Positions 39,125 through 47,163 of a stretch of 64,000 bases of DNA are shown piece after piece (the stretch's first letter is position 1; each line of letters starts with the position of its first letter). The position numbers and the translations under genes were made by a program. The DNA lies in the NCBI RefSeq assembly GCF_028682635.1, contig NZ_JANHLK010000004.1:186001-250000 (forward strand). Direction: 5' to 3'. This DNA is from Pseudomonas putida. GTDB taxonomy: Bacteria; Pseudomonadota; Gammaproteobacteria; Pseudomonadales; Pseudomonadaceae. The notes beneath the pieces were generated by a model, which searched no databases, was not told where the DNA came from, and saw only the letters and a list, made by a program, of their open reading frames with translations.

Positions 39125-39778
39125 ATGGAATTTCTCAACGCCTTTTCCCACCTCGACTGGGCACAGGTACTGCACCTGACCGGGCAACACATCACCCTGG
39201 TGGGCATCGCCGTGACCCTGGCGATCGTGGTCGGTGTGCCGCTGGGCGTGTTGATGACGCGTTTCCCGACGCTCGCCGGCCCGCTCCAGGCCAGCGCCAC
39301 GGTGCTGCTGACCGTGCCGTCGATTGCCCTGTTCGGCCTGCTGCTGCCGTTCTACTCCAAGTTCGGCCAAGGCCTGGGCCCGATGCCGGCCATCACCGCG
39401 GTGTTCCTGTATTCGCTGCTGCCGATCATGCGTAACACCTACCTGGCCCTGACCAACGTCGAACCGGGCATCCGCGAAGCCGCGCGCGGCATCGGCATGA
39501 CTTTCGGCCAACGCCTGCGCATGGTCGAACTGCCGATTGCCGTGCCAGTGATCCTCGCCGGTGTGCGCACCGCCGTGGTCATGAACATCGGCGTCATGAC
39601 CATCGCCGCCACCATCGGCGCCGGCGGCCTCGGCGTACTCATCCTCGCTTCCATCAGCCGCAGCGACATGTCGATGCTGATCGTCGGCGCCGTGCTGGTC
39701 AGCCTCCTGGCCATCTTCGCCGACCTGCTTCTGCAATGGCTGCAACGCTCGCTGACTCCAAAAGGACTGCTCAAATGA
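39125..39778 (+). CDS. Osmoprotectant ABC transporter permease, second subunit
   Basis: A 217-residue permease, shorter than the first. The EAA loop reads EAARGIGMTFGQRLRMVELPIAVP, followed by NIGVMTIAATIGAGGLGVLI, as in OpuCD/YehY-type subunits. Its stop overlaps the ATPase start (ATGA), implying coupled translation. Confidence 0.92.
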   Translation: MEFLNAFSHLDWAQVLHLTGQHITLVGIAVTLAIVVGVPLGVLMTRFPTLAGPLQASATVLLTVPSIALFGLLLPFYSKFGQGLGPMPAITAVFLYSLLPIMRNTYLALTNVEPGIREAARGIGMTFGQRLRMVELPIAVPVILAGVRTAVVMNIGVMTIAATIGAGGLGVLILASISRSDMSMLIVGAVLVSLLAIFADLLLQWLQRSLTPKGLLK

Positions 39779-40932
39779 TCGAACTTCAAAACCTCAGCAA
39801 GACCTTCCAAAGCAACGGCAAAGACGTGAAAGCCGTGGACTCGGTGAGCCTGACCGTCAATGAAGGCGAGATTTGCGTGTTCCTCGGCCCTTCGGGCTGT
39901 GGCAAAAGCACCACGCTGAAAATGATCAACCGCCTGATCAAACCGACCTCGGGCAAGATCCTGATCAATGGCGAAGACACCACCGGCCTCGACGAAGTGA
40001 CCCTGCGCCGTAACATCGGTTATGTGATCCAGCAGATCGGCCTGTTCCCCAACATGACCATCGAAGAAAACATCGTGGTGGTGCCCAAGCTGCTCGGCTG
40101 GGACAAACAGAAATGCCACGACCGCGCCCGCGAGTTGATGAGCATGATCAAGCTGGAACCCAAGCAGTACCTGCATCGCTACCCGCGGGAACTGTCCGGT
40201 GGCCAGCAACAGCGGATCGGCGTGATTCGCGCACTGGCCGCCGATGCACCGCTGTTGCTGATGGACGAACCGTTCGGCGCGGTCGACCCGATCAACCGCG
40301 AGATGATCCAGAACGAGTTCTTCGAGATGCAGCGAGCGCTGAACAAGACCGTGATCATGGTCAGCCACGACATCGACGAAGCCATCAAGCTGGGCGACAA
40401 GATCGCGATCTTCCGCGCCGGCAAACTGCTGCAGATCGACCATCCGGACACCCTGTTGGCGCACCCGGCGGACGATTTCGTCAGCAATTTCGTCGGCCAG
40501 GACAGCACCCTCAAGCGTCTGTTGCTGGTGAAAGCCGAAGATGCGGCGGACAACGCGCCGTCGGTAAGCCCGGAAACGCCGGTGGCCGATGCGCTGGAAT
40601 TGATGGACGAGCATGACCGTCGCTACGTGGTGGTCACCTGTGCCGAGAACAAGGCGCTGGGTTATGTGCGTCGTCGCGACCTGCACCGACAGAGCGGCAC
40701 TTGCGGACAGTATCTGCGTGAGTTCAACGCCACGGCGGCCTATGACGAGCATTTGCGCATCCTGTTGTCGCGCATGTATGAGTTCAATCGCTCGTGGTTG
40801 CCGGTGATGGATGCCGAGCGGGTGTTTTTGGGTGAGGTGACTCAGGAGTCGATTGCGGCTTATTTGAGTTCCGGTCGTTCCCGTGGGATGAAGACCAGCA
40901 TCGTCTCGCCGGCTGAAGCAGTGGTCGCCTGA
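39775..40932 (+). CDS. Osmoprotectant ABC transporter ATPase with CBS domains
   Basis: A 385-residue ATPase. Walker A GPSGCGKST, signature LSGGQQQR, Walker B LLLMDEPFGAVD; the C-terminal 120 residues are a CBS pair (VADALELMDEHDRRYVVVT, LGYVRRRDLHRQ, WLPVMDAERVFLGEVTQES), the ionic-strength sensor of OpuA-type importers. It energises the two permeases. Last gene of the operon, followed by a REP pair. Confidence 0.93.
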   Translation: MIELQNLSKTFQSNGKDVKAVDSVSLTVNEGEICVFLGPSGCGKSTTLKMINRLIKPTSGKILINGEDTTGLDEVTLRRNIGYVIQQIGLFPNMTIEENIVVVPKLLGWDKQKCHDRARELMSMIKLEPKQYLHRYPRELSGGQQQRIGVIRALAADAPLLLMDEPFGAVDPINREMIQNEFFEMQRALNKTVIMVSHDIDEAIKLGDKIAIFRAGKLLQIDHPDTLLAHPADDFVSNFVGQDSTLKRLLLVKAEDAADNAPSVSPETPVADALELMDEHDRRYVVVTCAENKALGYVRRRDLHRQSGTCGQYLREFNATAAYDEHLRILLSRMYEFNRSWLPVMDAERVFLGEVTQESIAAYLSSGRSRGMKTSIVSPAEAVVA

Positions 40933-40962
40933 TAACTCGAACCGCCCGGTAAACATGAAAAA

Positions 40963-41053
40963 CTGTGGGAGCCAGCCTGCTGGCGATAGGTCAATCTCAG
41001 TCAACTCTGTTTTGATGATGAAATTGTCATCGCCAGCAGGCTGGCTCCCACAG
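40963..41053. repeat. REP pair, GTGGGAGCCAGCCTGCTGGCGA type
   Basis: Arms CTGTGGGAGCCAGCCTGCTG and CAGCAGGCTGGCTCCCACAG with a centre of about 45 bases. Same type as the copy at 10542. Confidence 0.9.
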
Positions 41054-41356
41054 GTTCAGTGTGATTGTTCAGTGATCTGCAGGGCGGCAAGAAATATCAA
41101 CAGCAATGTTTGAAATTCTTGCCTTGTCAGACCTTCCTTATCAACCAAAATCCCCTTTCACCCCTTCTCTCGCCGCCAACGTCGCCGATGTTGACGCCTT
41201 CATACTTCCAGCAAATTGGCGCACAACAGCGTCGAACGTGCAGGTATTTTTAACACTTGAAAATTCTTGGGGAACATCTGTTCGTCATCTCGGTCCGCTA
41301 CAAAGAGTGATATCCGTGACGCACGTCAGAAGCGTGCACAAACGCGACATTTTTTG
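41054..41356. other. AT-leaning non-coding stretch upstream of speC
   Basis: Roughly 300 bases with lower GC than the surroundings. Short frames here have no credible ribosome site or family match. It could hold an unrecognised small RNA or the upstream control region of speC. Confidence 0.5.
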
Positions 41357-41385
41357 TTGATCTCAAGCCCCTCACGCCCTAAAGT
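41357..41385 (+). promoter_or_regulatory. Candidate sigma-70 promoter of speC
   Basis: TTGATC at 41357-41362 and TAAAGT at 41380-41385, with exactly 17 bases between them; each box matches the consensus at four of six bases. Transcription would begin near 41392, giving a leader of about 200 bases before the speC ATG. Confidence 0.5.
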
Positions 41386-41446
41386 TCGCGCCGAACGTCC
41401 ATGCTGGAAACGATCCATCCGGCTCAAGTACTGACGACGAGACAGC

Positions 41447-41488
41447 AAGGCCAAGGGAAAGCAGCGCTTCCCCATGGCCTTTTTGCTT
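41447..41488 (+). terminator. Terminator-like structure inside the speC leader
   Basis: AAGGCCA pairs with TGGCCTT and inner GGGAA with TTCCC, followed by a T-rich stretch (TTTTTGCTTT counting the end of the stem). It has the full form of a rho-independent terminator but lies about 100 bases before the speC start, downstream of the predicted promoter. It may attenuate speC or end a short separate RNA. Confidence 0.7.
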
Positions 41489-41589
41489 TCGGCGACATGC
41501 CTTGGGAAGTAGGCGAACCAAAGTGGGGATACGGAGGACGTTCATTTGCACCCATTGATAATTTCAGTTTGCCAGTAGGAGTTCCCAGC

Positions 41590-42753
41590 ATGTCGATCCA
41601 GGTCGAAGATTATTTCGCGCGCGAAACCTTTCAGAAAATGAAGGCGTTCGCCGACAAGCAAGAAACCCCGTTCGTGGTGATCGATACCGCGATGATCAGC
41701 CAGGCCTACGATGACCTGCGCGCCGGTTTCGAATTCGCCAAGGTCTACTACGCGGTCAAGGCCAACCCGGCCGTGGAAATCATCGACCTGCTCAAAGAGA
41801 AAGGCTCGAGCTTCGACATCGCCTCGATCTACGAGCTGGACAAAGTGCTGAGCCGCGGCGTCAGCGCCGACCAGATCAGCTACGGCAACACCATCAAGAA
41901 ATCCAAGGACATCCGCTACTTCTACGAGAAGGGCGTGCGCCTGTATGCCACCGACTCCGAAGCCGACTTGCGCAACATCGCCAAGGCCGCACCGGGCTCG
42001 AAAGTCTACGTACGTATCCTGACCGAAGGCTCGACCACCGCCGACTGGCCTTTGTCGCGCAAATTCGGCTGCCAGACCGACATGGCCATGGACCTGCTGA
42101 TCCTCGCCCGTGACCTGGGCCTGGTGCCGTACGGCATCTCCTTCCACGTTGGCTCGCAGCAGCGCGACATCAGCGTCTGGGACGCCGCGATCGCCAAGGT
42201 CAAGGTGATCTTCGAGCGCCTGAAGGAAGAAGACGGCATCGTCCTGAAGCTGATCAACATGGGCGGTGGCTTCCCGGCCAACTACATCACCCGCACCAAC
42301 AGCCTGGAAACCTACGCTGAAGAAATCATTCGCTTCCTCAAGGAAGACTTCGGCGACGACCTGCCGGAAATCATCCTGGAGCCGGGCCGTTCGCTGATCG
42401 CCAACGCCGGCATCCTGGTCAGCGAAGTGGTGCTGGTCGCGCGTAAATCCCGTACCGCCGTCGAGCGTTGGGTGTACACGGACGTGGGCAAGTTCTCCGG
42501 CCTGATCGAAACCATGGACGAAGCCATCAAGTTCCCGATCTGGACCGAAAAGAAAGGCGAGATGGAAGAAGTCGTCATCGCCGGTCCTACCTGCGACAGC
42601 GCCGACATCATGTACGAGAACTACAAGTACGGCCTGCCGCTGAACCTGGCCATCGGTGATCGCCTGTACTGGCTGTCGACCGGTGCGTACACCACCAGCT
42701 ACAGCGCCGTCGAATTCAATGGCTTCCCGCCGCTGAAGTCGTTCTACGTGTAA
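41590..42753 (+). CDS. speC: Ornithine decarboxylase (PLP fold III)
   Basis: A 387-residue decarboxylase of the eukaryote-like alanine-racemase-fold type, making putrescine from ornithine. PLP-lysine is Lys57 in VYYAVKANP; catalytic Cys335 is in GPTCDSADIMYE; GGGFPANY and EPGRSLI are cofactor-phosphate sites. ATG at 41590 with AGGAG upstream gives the usual MSIQVEDYF start. The frame is open in phase for 63 more codons to an ATG at 41401, but that has no ribosome site. Strong terminator follows. Confidence 0.95.
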   Translation: MSIQVEDYFARETFQKMKAFADKQETPFVVIDTAMISQAYDDLRAGFEFAKVYYAVKANPAVEIIDLLKEKGSSFDIASIYELDKVLSRGVSADQISYGNTIKKSKDIRYFYEKGVRLYATDSEADLRNIAKAAPGSKVYVRILTEGSTTADWPLSRKFGCQTDMAMDLLILARDLGLVPYGISFHVGSQQRDISVWDAAIAKVKVIFERLKEEDGIVLKLINMGGGFPANYITRTNSLETYAEEIIRFLKEDFGDDLPEIILEPGRSLIANAGILVSEVVLVARKSRTAVERWVYTDVGKFSGLIETMDEAIKFPIWTEKKGEMEEVVIAGPTCDSADIMYENYKYGLPLNLAIGDRLYWLSTGAYTTSYSAVEFNGFPPLKSFYV

Positions 42754-42770
42754 GACTGCACGCAGAAATC

Positions 42771-42801
42771 AAAAAGCCCATGACGTGTCATGGGCTTTTT
42801 T
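42771..42801 (+). terminator. Rho-independent terminator of speC
   Basis: AAAAAGCCCATGAC pairs with GTCATGGGCTTTTT, giving a 14-base near-perfect stem with a two-base centre and a T run. It starts 17 bases after the stop. Confidence 0.93.
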
Positions 42802-42834
42802 GTGGGTGATTACAAAATATCGACCCACCACAAC

Positions 42835-42926
42835 CCTGTAGGAGCCGGCTTGCTGGCGATCCAGGCACCGCGGTTAACCAGATATACCGCGTGACCGTTA
42901 ATCGCCAGCAAGCCGGCTCCTACAGG
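42835..42926. repeat. REP pair, GTAGGAGCCGGCTTGCTGGCGAT type
   Basis: Arms CCTGTAGGAGCCGGCTTGCT and AGCAAGCCGGCTCCTACAGG. The right arm overlaps the last codons of the Sel1 gene and contains its TAG stop. Confidence 0.9.
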
Positions 42927-43678
42927 ACCGAGGCGAGTTCGGTGCAGCGGCGGCGGTAATCGTTCGCCAGCATCTGGATGCGCGGATCCGTGGCGCTCAT
43001 CAGCGCCCCGCTCGCCACCCGCAGAAAATTCAGATTCCCGGTGATCAGCGCCTTACGTAGCCAAACCAGCGCTTGATCGACATTCCCTTCATCAGCCAAC
43101 ACCGCCGCAAAGCTGAACTGCCCGCGAAAATCCCCACCCTCGGCCGAACGCCGATACCAGTCACGGGTCGCCGCCGGGTCCGCAGGGCACACCTGCCCTT
43201 CTTCCAGATATCGCCCCAGCAGATTCATCGACTTCGCGTGGCCCAGTTCAGCCGCGCGGCGATAGAGATTGAGCGCCTGCAGCTGATCCTCGACCACCCC
43301 ACGCCCGGTCGCCAACAGGTTGGCGTAGTTGTACATCGCCCAATCCAGTCCGGCTTCAGCTGCAATCCGATAGTGCCTGGCGGCCTTCGCAGCATCCGCC
43401 TCGCAGCCCCACCCATGCTCATGACAACGCCCGAGCATGTTGCGCGCCATCAGATGTCCACGCCGGGCGGCGATGTCAAACCAGCGCACGGCCAGCGGCT
43501 GATCCTGGGCGATCCCCTGCCCGTCCAGCAGAATCTGCCCGAGCAACGCCTGGGCATCGAGGAGGTTTTCGCGGGCAGCCATCAAAATGGCTTGGGCAGC
43601 ACGGGCCGGGCTTTCTTCGAGCATGGATTTGAGCGCATCGCCGTCGAAGACTTCCTCGCGACGCAATTGAAAACTCAT
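42920..43678 (-). CDS. Sel1-repeat protein next to piuC
   Basis: A 252-residue protein of tandem Sel1-like (TPR-related) repeats: units such as [60 protein letters not shown] and [20 protein letters not shown]. No signal peptide is seen. It overlaps piuC by four bases (ATGA), as in P. aeruginosa (PA4516, from memory), so it probably serves the same iron-linked operon; its role is unknown. The stop TAG is provided by a REP arm. Confidence 0.85.
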   Translation of the reverse strand: MSFQLRREEVFDGDALKSMLEESPARAAQAILMAARENLLDAQALLGQILLDGQGIAQDQPLAVRWFDIAARRGHLMARNMLGRCHEHGWGCEADAAKAARHYRIAAEAGLDWAMYNYANLLATGRGVVEDQLQALNLYRRAAELGHAKSMNLLGRYLEEGQVCPADPAATRDWYRRSAEGGDFRGQFSFAAVLADEGNVDQALVWLRKALITGNLNFLRVASGALMSATDPRIQMLANDYRRRCTELASVL

Positions 43679-44355
43679 ACCTCGACCCAGCGACGCAACA
43701 GGTTGTGATAGGTACCGGTCAGGCGAATCAGCGAAGGGTGATCCGGCACGTCCTCGGTCAACTGCCGGATCGCCCCGTCCATCTCGAATAACAGGGCACG
43801 CTGGCTGTCTTCGCGCACCAGGCTCTGGGTCCAGAAGAACGAGGCGTAACGTGTACCTCGGGTAACCGCATTGACCTTGTGCAGGCTGGTGCCCGGGTAC
43901 AACACCATGTCGCCCGCCGGCAACTTCACGCGCTGGGTGCCATAGGTGTCCTGGATTTCCAGTTCGCCGCCGTCGTAGTCCTCGGGCTCGCTGAAGAACA
44001 GCGTGGCGGAAAGGTCGGTGCGCACCCGTTCGATACTGCCCTTGGGCTGGCGCACGGCGTTGTCGATGTGGAAGTCGAAACTGCCGCCGGCCGTGTAACA
44101 GTTCAGCAACGGCGGAAACACCTTGTGCGGCAATGCCGCCGACATGAACTGCGGATTCTTCCACAGCCGCTCCAGCATGGCCGCGCCGATTTCCTTGGCC
44201 AGCGGATGACCTTCCGGCAGCTGCAGGTTGTGCTTGGCCTTGGCCGATTGATAGCCGGCGGTGATCTTGCCATCGGCCCAATCGGCCCGTTGCAAGGCCT
44301 CGCGAATGCGCTGCACTTCTTCTTTTTCGAACAAGCCGGGAATGTGCAGCAGCAT
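43675..44355 (-). CDS. piuC: PKHD-type Fe(II)/2-oxoglutarate hydroxylase PiuC
   Basis: A 226-residue dioxygenase of the prolyl-4-hydroxylase superfamily (PiuC/YbiX). Iron ligands are His96 and Asp98 in FDFHIDNAV and His159 in PGTSLHKVN; Arg169 (TRGTRYASF) is the 2-oxoglutarate salt-bridge residue. It is coupled to the iron receptor PiuA in pseudomonads and its loss affects uptake of siderophore-conjugated drugs. ATG at 44355 chosen over a TTG at 44376. Divergent from piuA across a region with a Fur-like site. Confidence 0.93.
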   Translation of the reverse strand: MLLHIPGLFEKEEVQRIREALQRADWADGKITAGYQSAKAKHNLQLPEGHPLAKEIGAAMLERLWKNPQFMSAALPHKVFPPLLNCYTAGGSFDFHIDNAVRQPKGSIERVRTDLSATLFFSEPEDYDGGELEIQDTYGTQRVKLPAGDMVLYPGTSLHKVNAVTRGTRYASFFWTQSLVREDSQRALLFEMDGAIRQLTEDVPDHPSLIRLTGTYHNLLRRWVEV

Positions 44356-44388
44356 GGGGCAAGCACCTGAAAGCAAAAGGGTGCCAAT

Positions 44389-44407
44389 GGTATTGATTCT
44401 TATTGCC
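44389..44407. promoter_or_regulatory. Candidate Fur box between piuC and piuA
   Basis: GGTATTGATTCTTATTGCC matches the 19-base Fur consensus (GATAATGATAATCATTATC) at 12 positions. It lies 34-52 bases upstream of piuC and is in the right place to repress both directions. Confidence 0.5.
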
Positions 44408-44499
44408 TGTGTAAAACCCGCCAGACGAATGAAATAGCAAAAACCGTAAGGTTAAATTGTAAAGAATGTAAATTCAGTGCGAATAGTAATGTTTCGCAA

Positions 44500-44528
44500 T
44501 TGATACGAATACGTGTTTACCCTATATT
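44500..44528 (+). promoter_or_regulatory. Candidate sigma-70 promoter of piuA
   Basis: TTGATA and TATATT are separated by exactly 17 bases. A start near 44535 would leave a leader of about 29 bases before the ATG at 44564. The strongest promoter match seen in the window. Confidence 0.65.
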
Positions 44529-44563
44529 CCGCCGCCTCAAATCCTTGGGGAGGGGAATAAAAA

Positions 44564-46882
44564 ATGTCACGTCAGCACCCACAACTACCGGTCAGTTCAC
44601 CGCGTCTGCTCACTTGCGCCATTGGCGTGGCAATCACGGCCGGCTCTGCGAGCCACATGGCTTTCGCCGCCGAAAAAACCGACGAGAAAGCGCCGAGCAA
44701 CACCATTTCCCTTGGCGCTACCGCGATCACCGGCGAAGCCCAGGACGAGACCTCCTACAACGTCGAGAAAGCCTCCTCGCCCAAGTACACCGCGCCGCTG
44801 GTAGACACTCCGCGCTCGATCACCGTCATCCCGCAGCAGGTCCTCAAGGACACCGGCGCCCTGAACATGCAGGACGCACTGCGTACCGTTCCAGGCATCA
44901 CCTTCGGTGCTGGCGAAGGCGGCAACCCACAGGGCGACCGTCCTTTCATCCGTGGCTTCGATGCCCAGGGGGACACCTACCTGGACGGCGTGCGCGATAC
45001 CGGTTCGCAGAGCCGCGAAATCTTCGCCGTTGAATCGATCGAAGTGAGCAAGGGCCCGAACTCGGCCATTGGCGGTCGCGGCGCTGCCGGCGGCAGCATC
45101 AACCTGGTGAGCAAGAAAGCGCACCTGGGCGACTCGTTCGACGGTGGTTTTACCTGGGGTTCAGACCAGACCCAGCGCTACACCATGGACGGCAACTACC
45201 AGTTCTCCGACACCGCTGCCGGTCGTCTGAACCTGATGAGCCACGAAAGCAACGTCGCCGGCCGTGAAAGCGTCGACTACGATCGCTGGGGCGTCGCGCC
45301 ATCGCTGGCCTTCGGCCTGGGCACCGACACCCGCGTCAACCTTGACTACTACCACCTGGAAAGCAACGACACGCCGGATTCGGGTATTCCCTACACCATC
45401 CCGGCCGGTGGCTCCGCTGCCCGTACCAAGTCCAATCCGGACAAGCCTTACGCCGGCGGCGACAGCAGCAACTTCTACGGCCTGACCGATCGTGACTTCC
45501 GCAAGGGCCGTACCGACACCGCGACCATCGCCGTCGAGCACGACCTGAACGACGCACTGACCGTCAAGAACACCCTGCGCCACGGCAGCAGCATGCAGGA
45601 CTACATCCTGACCCAGCCGGACGACAGCAAGGGCAACGTCAACAACGGCACCGTCTGGCGTCGGGCCAACACCCGTGTCAGCAACACCGATACGACGACC
45701 AACCAGACCGACCTGTTTGGTGATGTCTACATCGCCGGCTTCAAGAACAGCTTCGCCACCGGTATCGAGTTGAGCCGCGAGGAAAGCAAGAAGTCCTCAT
45801 ACACCGTCAACACCGACACCACGCCGGGGACACCCGCAGCCACCACCACTTGCAACCCGGCAATCATCGGCACACCAAGTGGCTACAACTGCACCTCGCT
45901 GGCGAACCCGAACCCGAACGATCCATGGAACGGTTCGATCAGCCGCAACTACGCCGGCACCGACACCACGGGTAAAACCTACGCGCTTTACGTGTTCGAC
46001 ACCCTGACGTTGTCCGATCAGTGGCTGGTGAACATGGGCCTGCGCTACGACCATTTCGACACCGACTACAAGACCTACAACGCCGCCGGCACCACGACTT
46101 CCAAGGGCGATGACGTCAGCGAGTTCGTTACCGGTCAGTTCGGTGTGGTCTACAAACCCGCGGAAAACGGCAGCATCTATGCGTCCTACGCAACGTCCGC
46201 GACACCTCCGGGCTCCACGCTTGGCGAAGGTCAGGACGGCAACCCGCTGGGCGGCACTCCGGATCGTAACGGCAACCTGCTGAGCAGCGACATGGAGCCG
46301 GAAACCACCAAGAACTACGAAATCGGTACCAAGTGGGATCTGCTGAACGATCGTCTGTCCTTGACCGCGGATATCTTCCGCACCGAGAAAGACAACGCCC
46401 GTGTGCAGGTCGATACCACCTCGTACGAAAACGCCGGCAAGACCCGCGTGCAGGGTGTCGAGCTGTCGGCCACCGGCAAGCTCACCGACAAATGGCAAGT
46501 CTTCGCCGGTTACGCCTACATGGACAGCGAGCAGGTTGACGGTGGTCCGCTGGGTGCGGCCAACGATGGCAACGAACTGCCTAACACCCCGAAAAACAGC
46601 GCCAGCCTGTGGACGACCTACCAGGTCACGCCGAAGCTGACCATCGGTGGCGGTGCGTTCTATGTCGACGACGTGTTCGGCAGCGTGGCCAACACCACCA
46701 TGGTCAACGACTATGTGCGTTACGACGCGATGGCCGCCTACAAGCTGACCAAGAACATCGACCTGCAACTGAACGTGCAGAACCTGACCGACGTCACCTA
46801 TTACGACAAGGCGTTCTCCACGCACTTCGCCAACCAGGCGGCGGGCCGGACTGCGTTGCTGAGCACCAACTTCCACTTCTGA
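44564..46882 (+). CDS. piuA: TonB-dependent siderophore receptor PiuA
   Basis: A 772-residue outer-membrane receptor. The signal peptide (ending HMAFAAE) is followed by a plug domain with DTPRSITVIPQQVLKDTGA and FIRGFDAQGDTYLDGVRD, then the 22-strand barrel (RLNLMSHESNVAGRESVDYD onward), ending in Phe (LSTNFHF) as expected for outer-membrane insertion. Catecholate-type receptor related to Fiu/PiuA, which also admits siderophore-antibiotic conjugates. Divergent from piuC, with a good promoter upstream. Confidence 0.93.
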   Translation: MSRQHPQLPVSSPRLLTCAIGVAITAGSASHMAFAAEKTDEKAPSNTISLGATAITGEAQDETSYNVEKASSPKYTAPLVDTPRSITVIPQQVLKDTGALNMQDALRTVPGITFGAGEGGNPQGDRPFIRGFDAQGDTYLDGVRDTGSQSREIFAVESIEVSKGPNSAIGGRGAAGGSINLVSKKAHLGDSFDGGFTWGSDQTQRYTMDGNYQFSDTAAGRLNLMSHESNVAGRESVDYDRWGVAPSLAFGLGTDTRVNLDYYHLESNDTPDSGIPYTIPAGGSAARTKSNPDKPYAGGDSSNFYGLTDRDFRKGRTDTATIAVEHDLNDALTVKNTLRHGSSMQDYILTQPDDSKGNVNNGTVWRRANTRVSNTDTTTNQTDLFGDVYIAGFKNSFATGIELSREESKKSSYTVNTDTTPGTPAATTTCNPAIIGTPSGYNCTSLANPNPNDPWNGSISRNYAGTDTTGKTYALYVFDTLTLSDQWLVNMGLRYDHFDTDYKTYNAAGTTTSKGDDVSEFVTGQFGVVYKPAENGSIYASYATSATPPGSTLGEGQDGNPLGGTPDRNGNLLSSDMEPETTKNYEIGTKWDLLNDRLSLTADIFRTEKDNARVQVDTTSYENAGKTRVQGVELSATGKLTDKWQVFAGYAYMDSEQVDGGPLGAANDGNELPNTPKNSASLWTTYQVTPKLTIGGGAFYVDDVFGSVANTTMVNDYVRYDAMAAYKLTKNIDLQLNVQNLTDVTYYDKAFSTHFANQAAGRTALLSTNFHF

Positions 46883-46891
46883 TGACTCAAA

Positions 46892-47047
46892 CCTGTAGGC
46901 GCTGCCTTTTAAAAGATCGCAGCCTCGTTGCACTCGACAGCTCCTACAGGGCAATGCGTACTCACCTGTAGGAGCTGCCGCAGGCTGCGATCTTTTGATT
47001 TTGTTTTTCAAGATCAAAGGATCGCAGCCTTCGGCAGCTCACAGGGG
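46892..47047. repeat. Two adjacent REP pairs, GTAGGAGCTGC...GATC type
   Basis: A first, degenerate pair (46892-46949: CTGTAGGCGCTGCC to CAGCTCCTACAG) is followed by a second (46972-47047: CTGTAGGAGCTGCCGCAGGC with GATCTTTTGATTT, then ATCGCAGCC and GGCAGCTCACAG). A tandem arrangement of one family. Confidence 0.85.
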
Positions 47048-47050
47048 GCC

Positions 47051-47082
47051 AGCCCCGTTCATCCAGGTGAACGGGGCTTTTG
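47051..47082 (+). terminator. Terminator between piuA and the PepSY-reductase gene
   Basis: A perfect 11-base stem (AGCCCCGTTCA with TGAACGGGGCT) and six-base loop, then TTTGTG. Separates the piuA transcript from the next gene. Confidence 0.8.
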
Positions 47083-47163
47083 TGTGCAAAGGGAATGTTT
47101 CTCGACAACCCACGGCATAATGCGCGCCGTGATGATTACTTTTGAACGAACAAGGCGAGCGAC

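Noticed and set aside
41401..41589. 63-codon N-terminal extension of speC
   Set aside because: In frame and open, but no ribosome site at the ATG and it crosses the leader terminator; the family starts at MSIQVEDYF.
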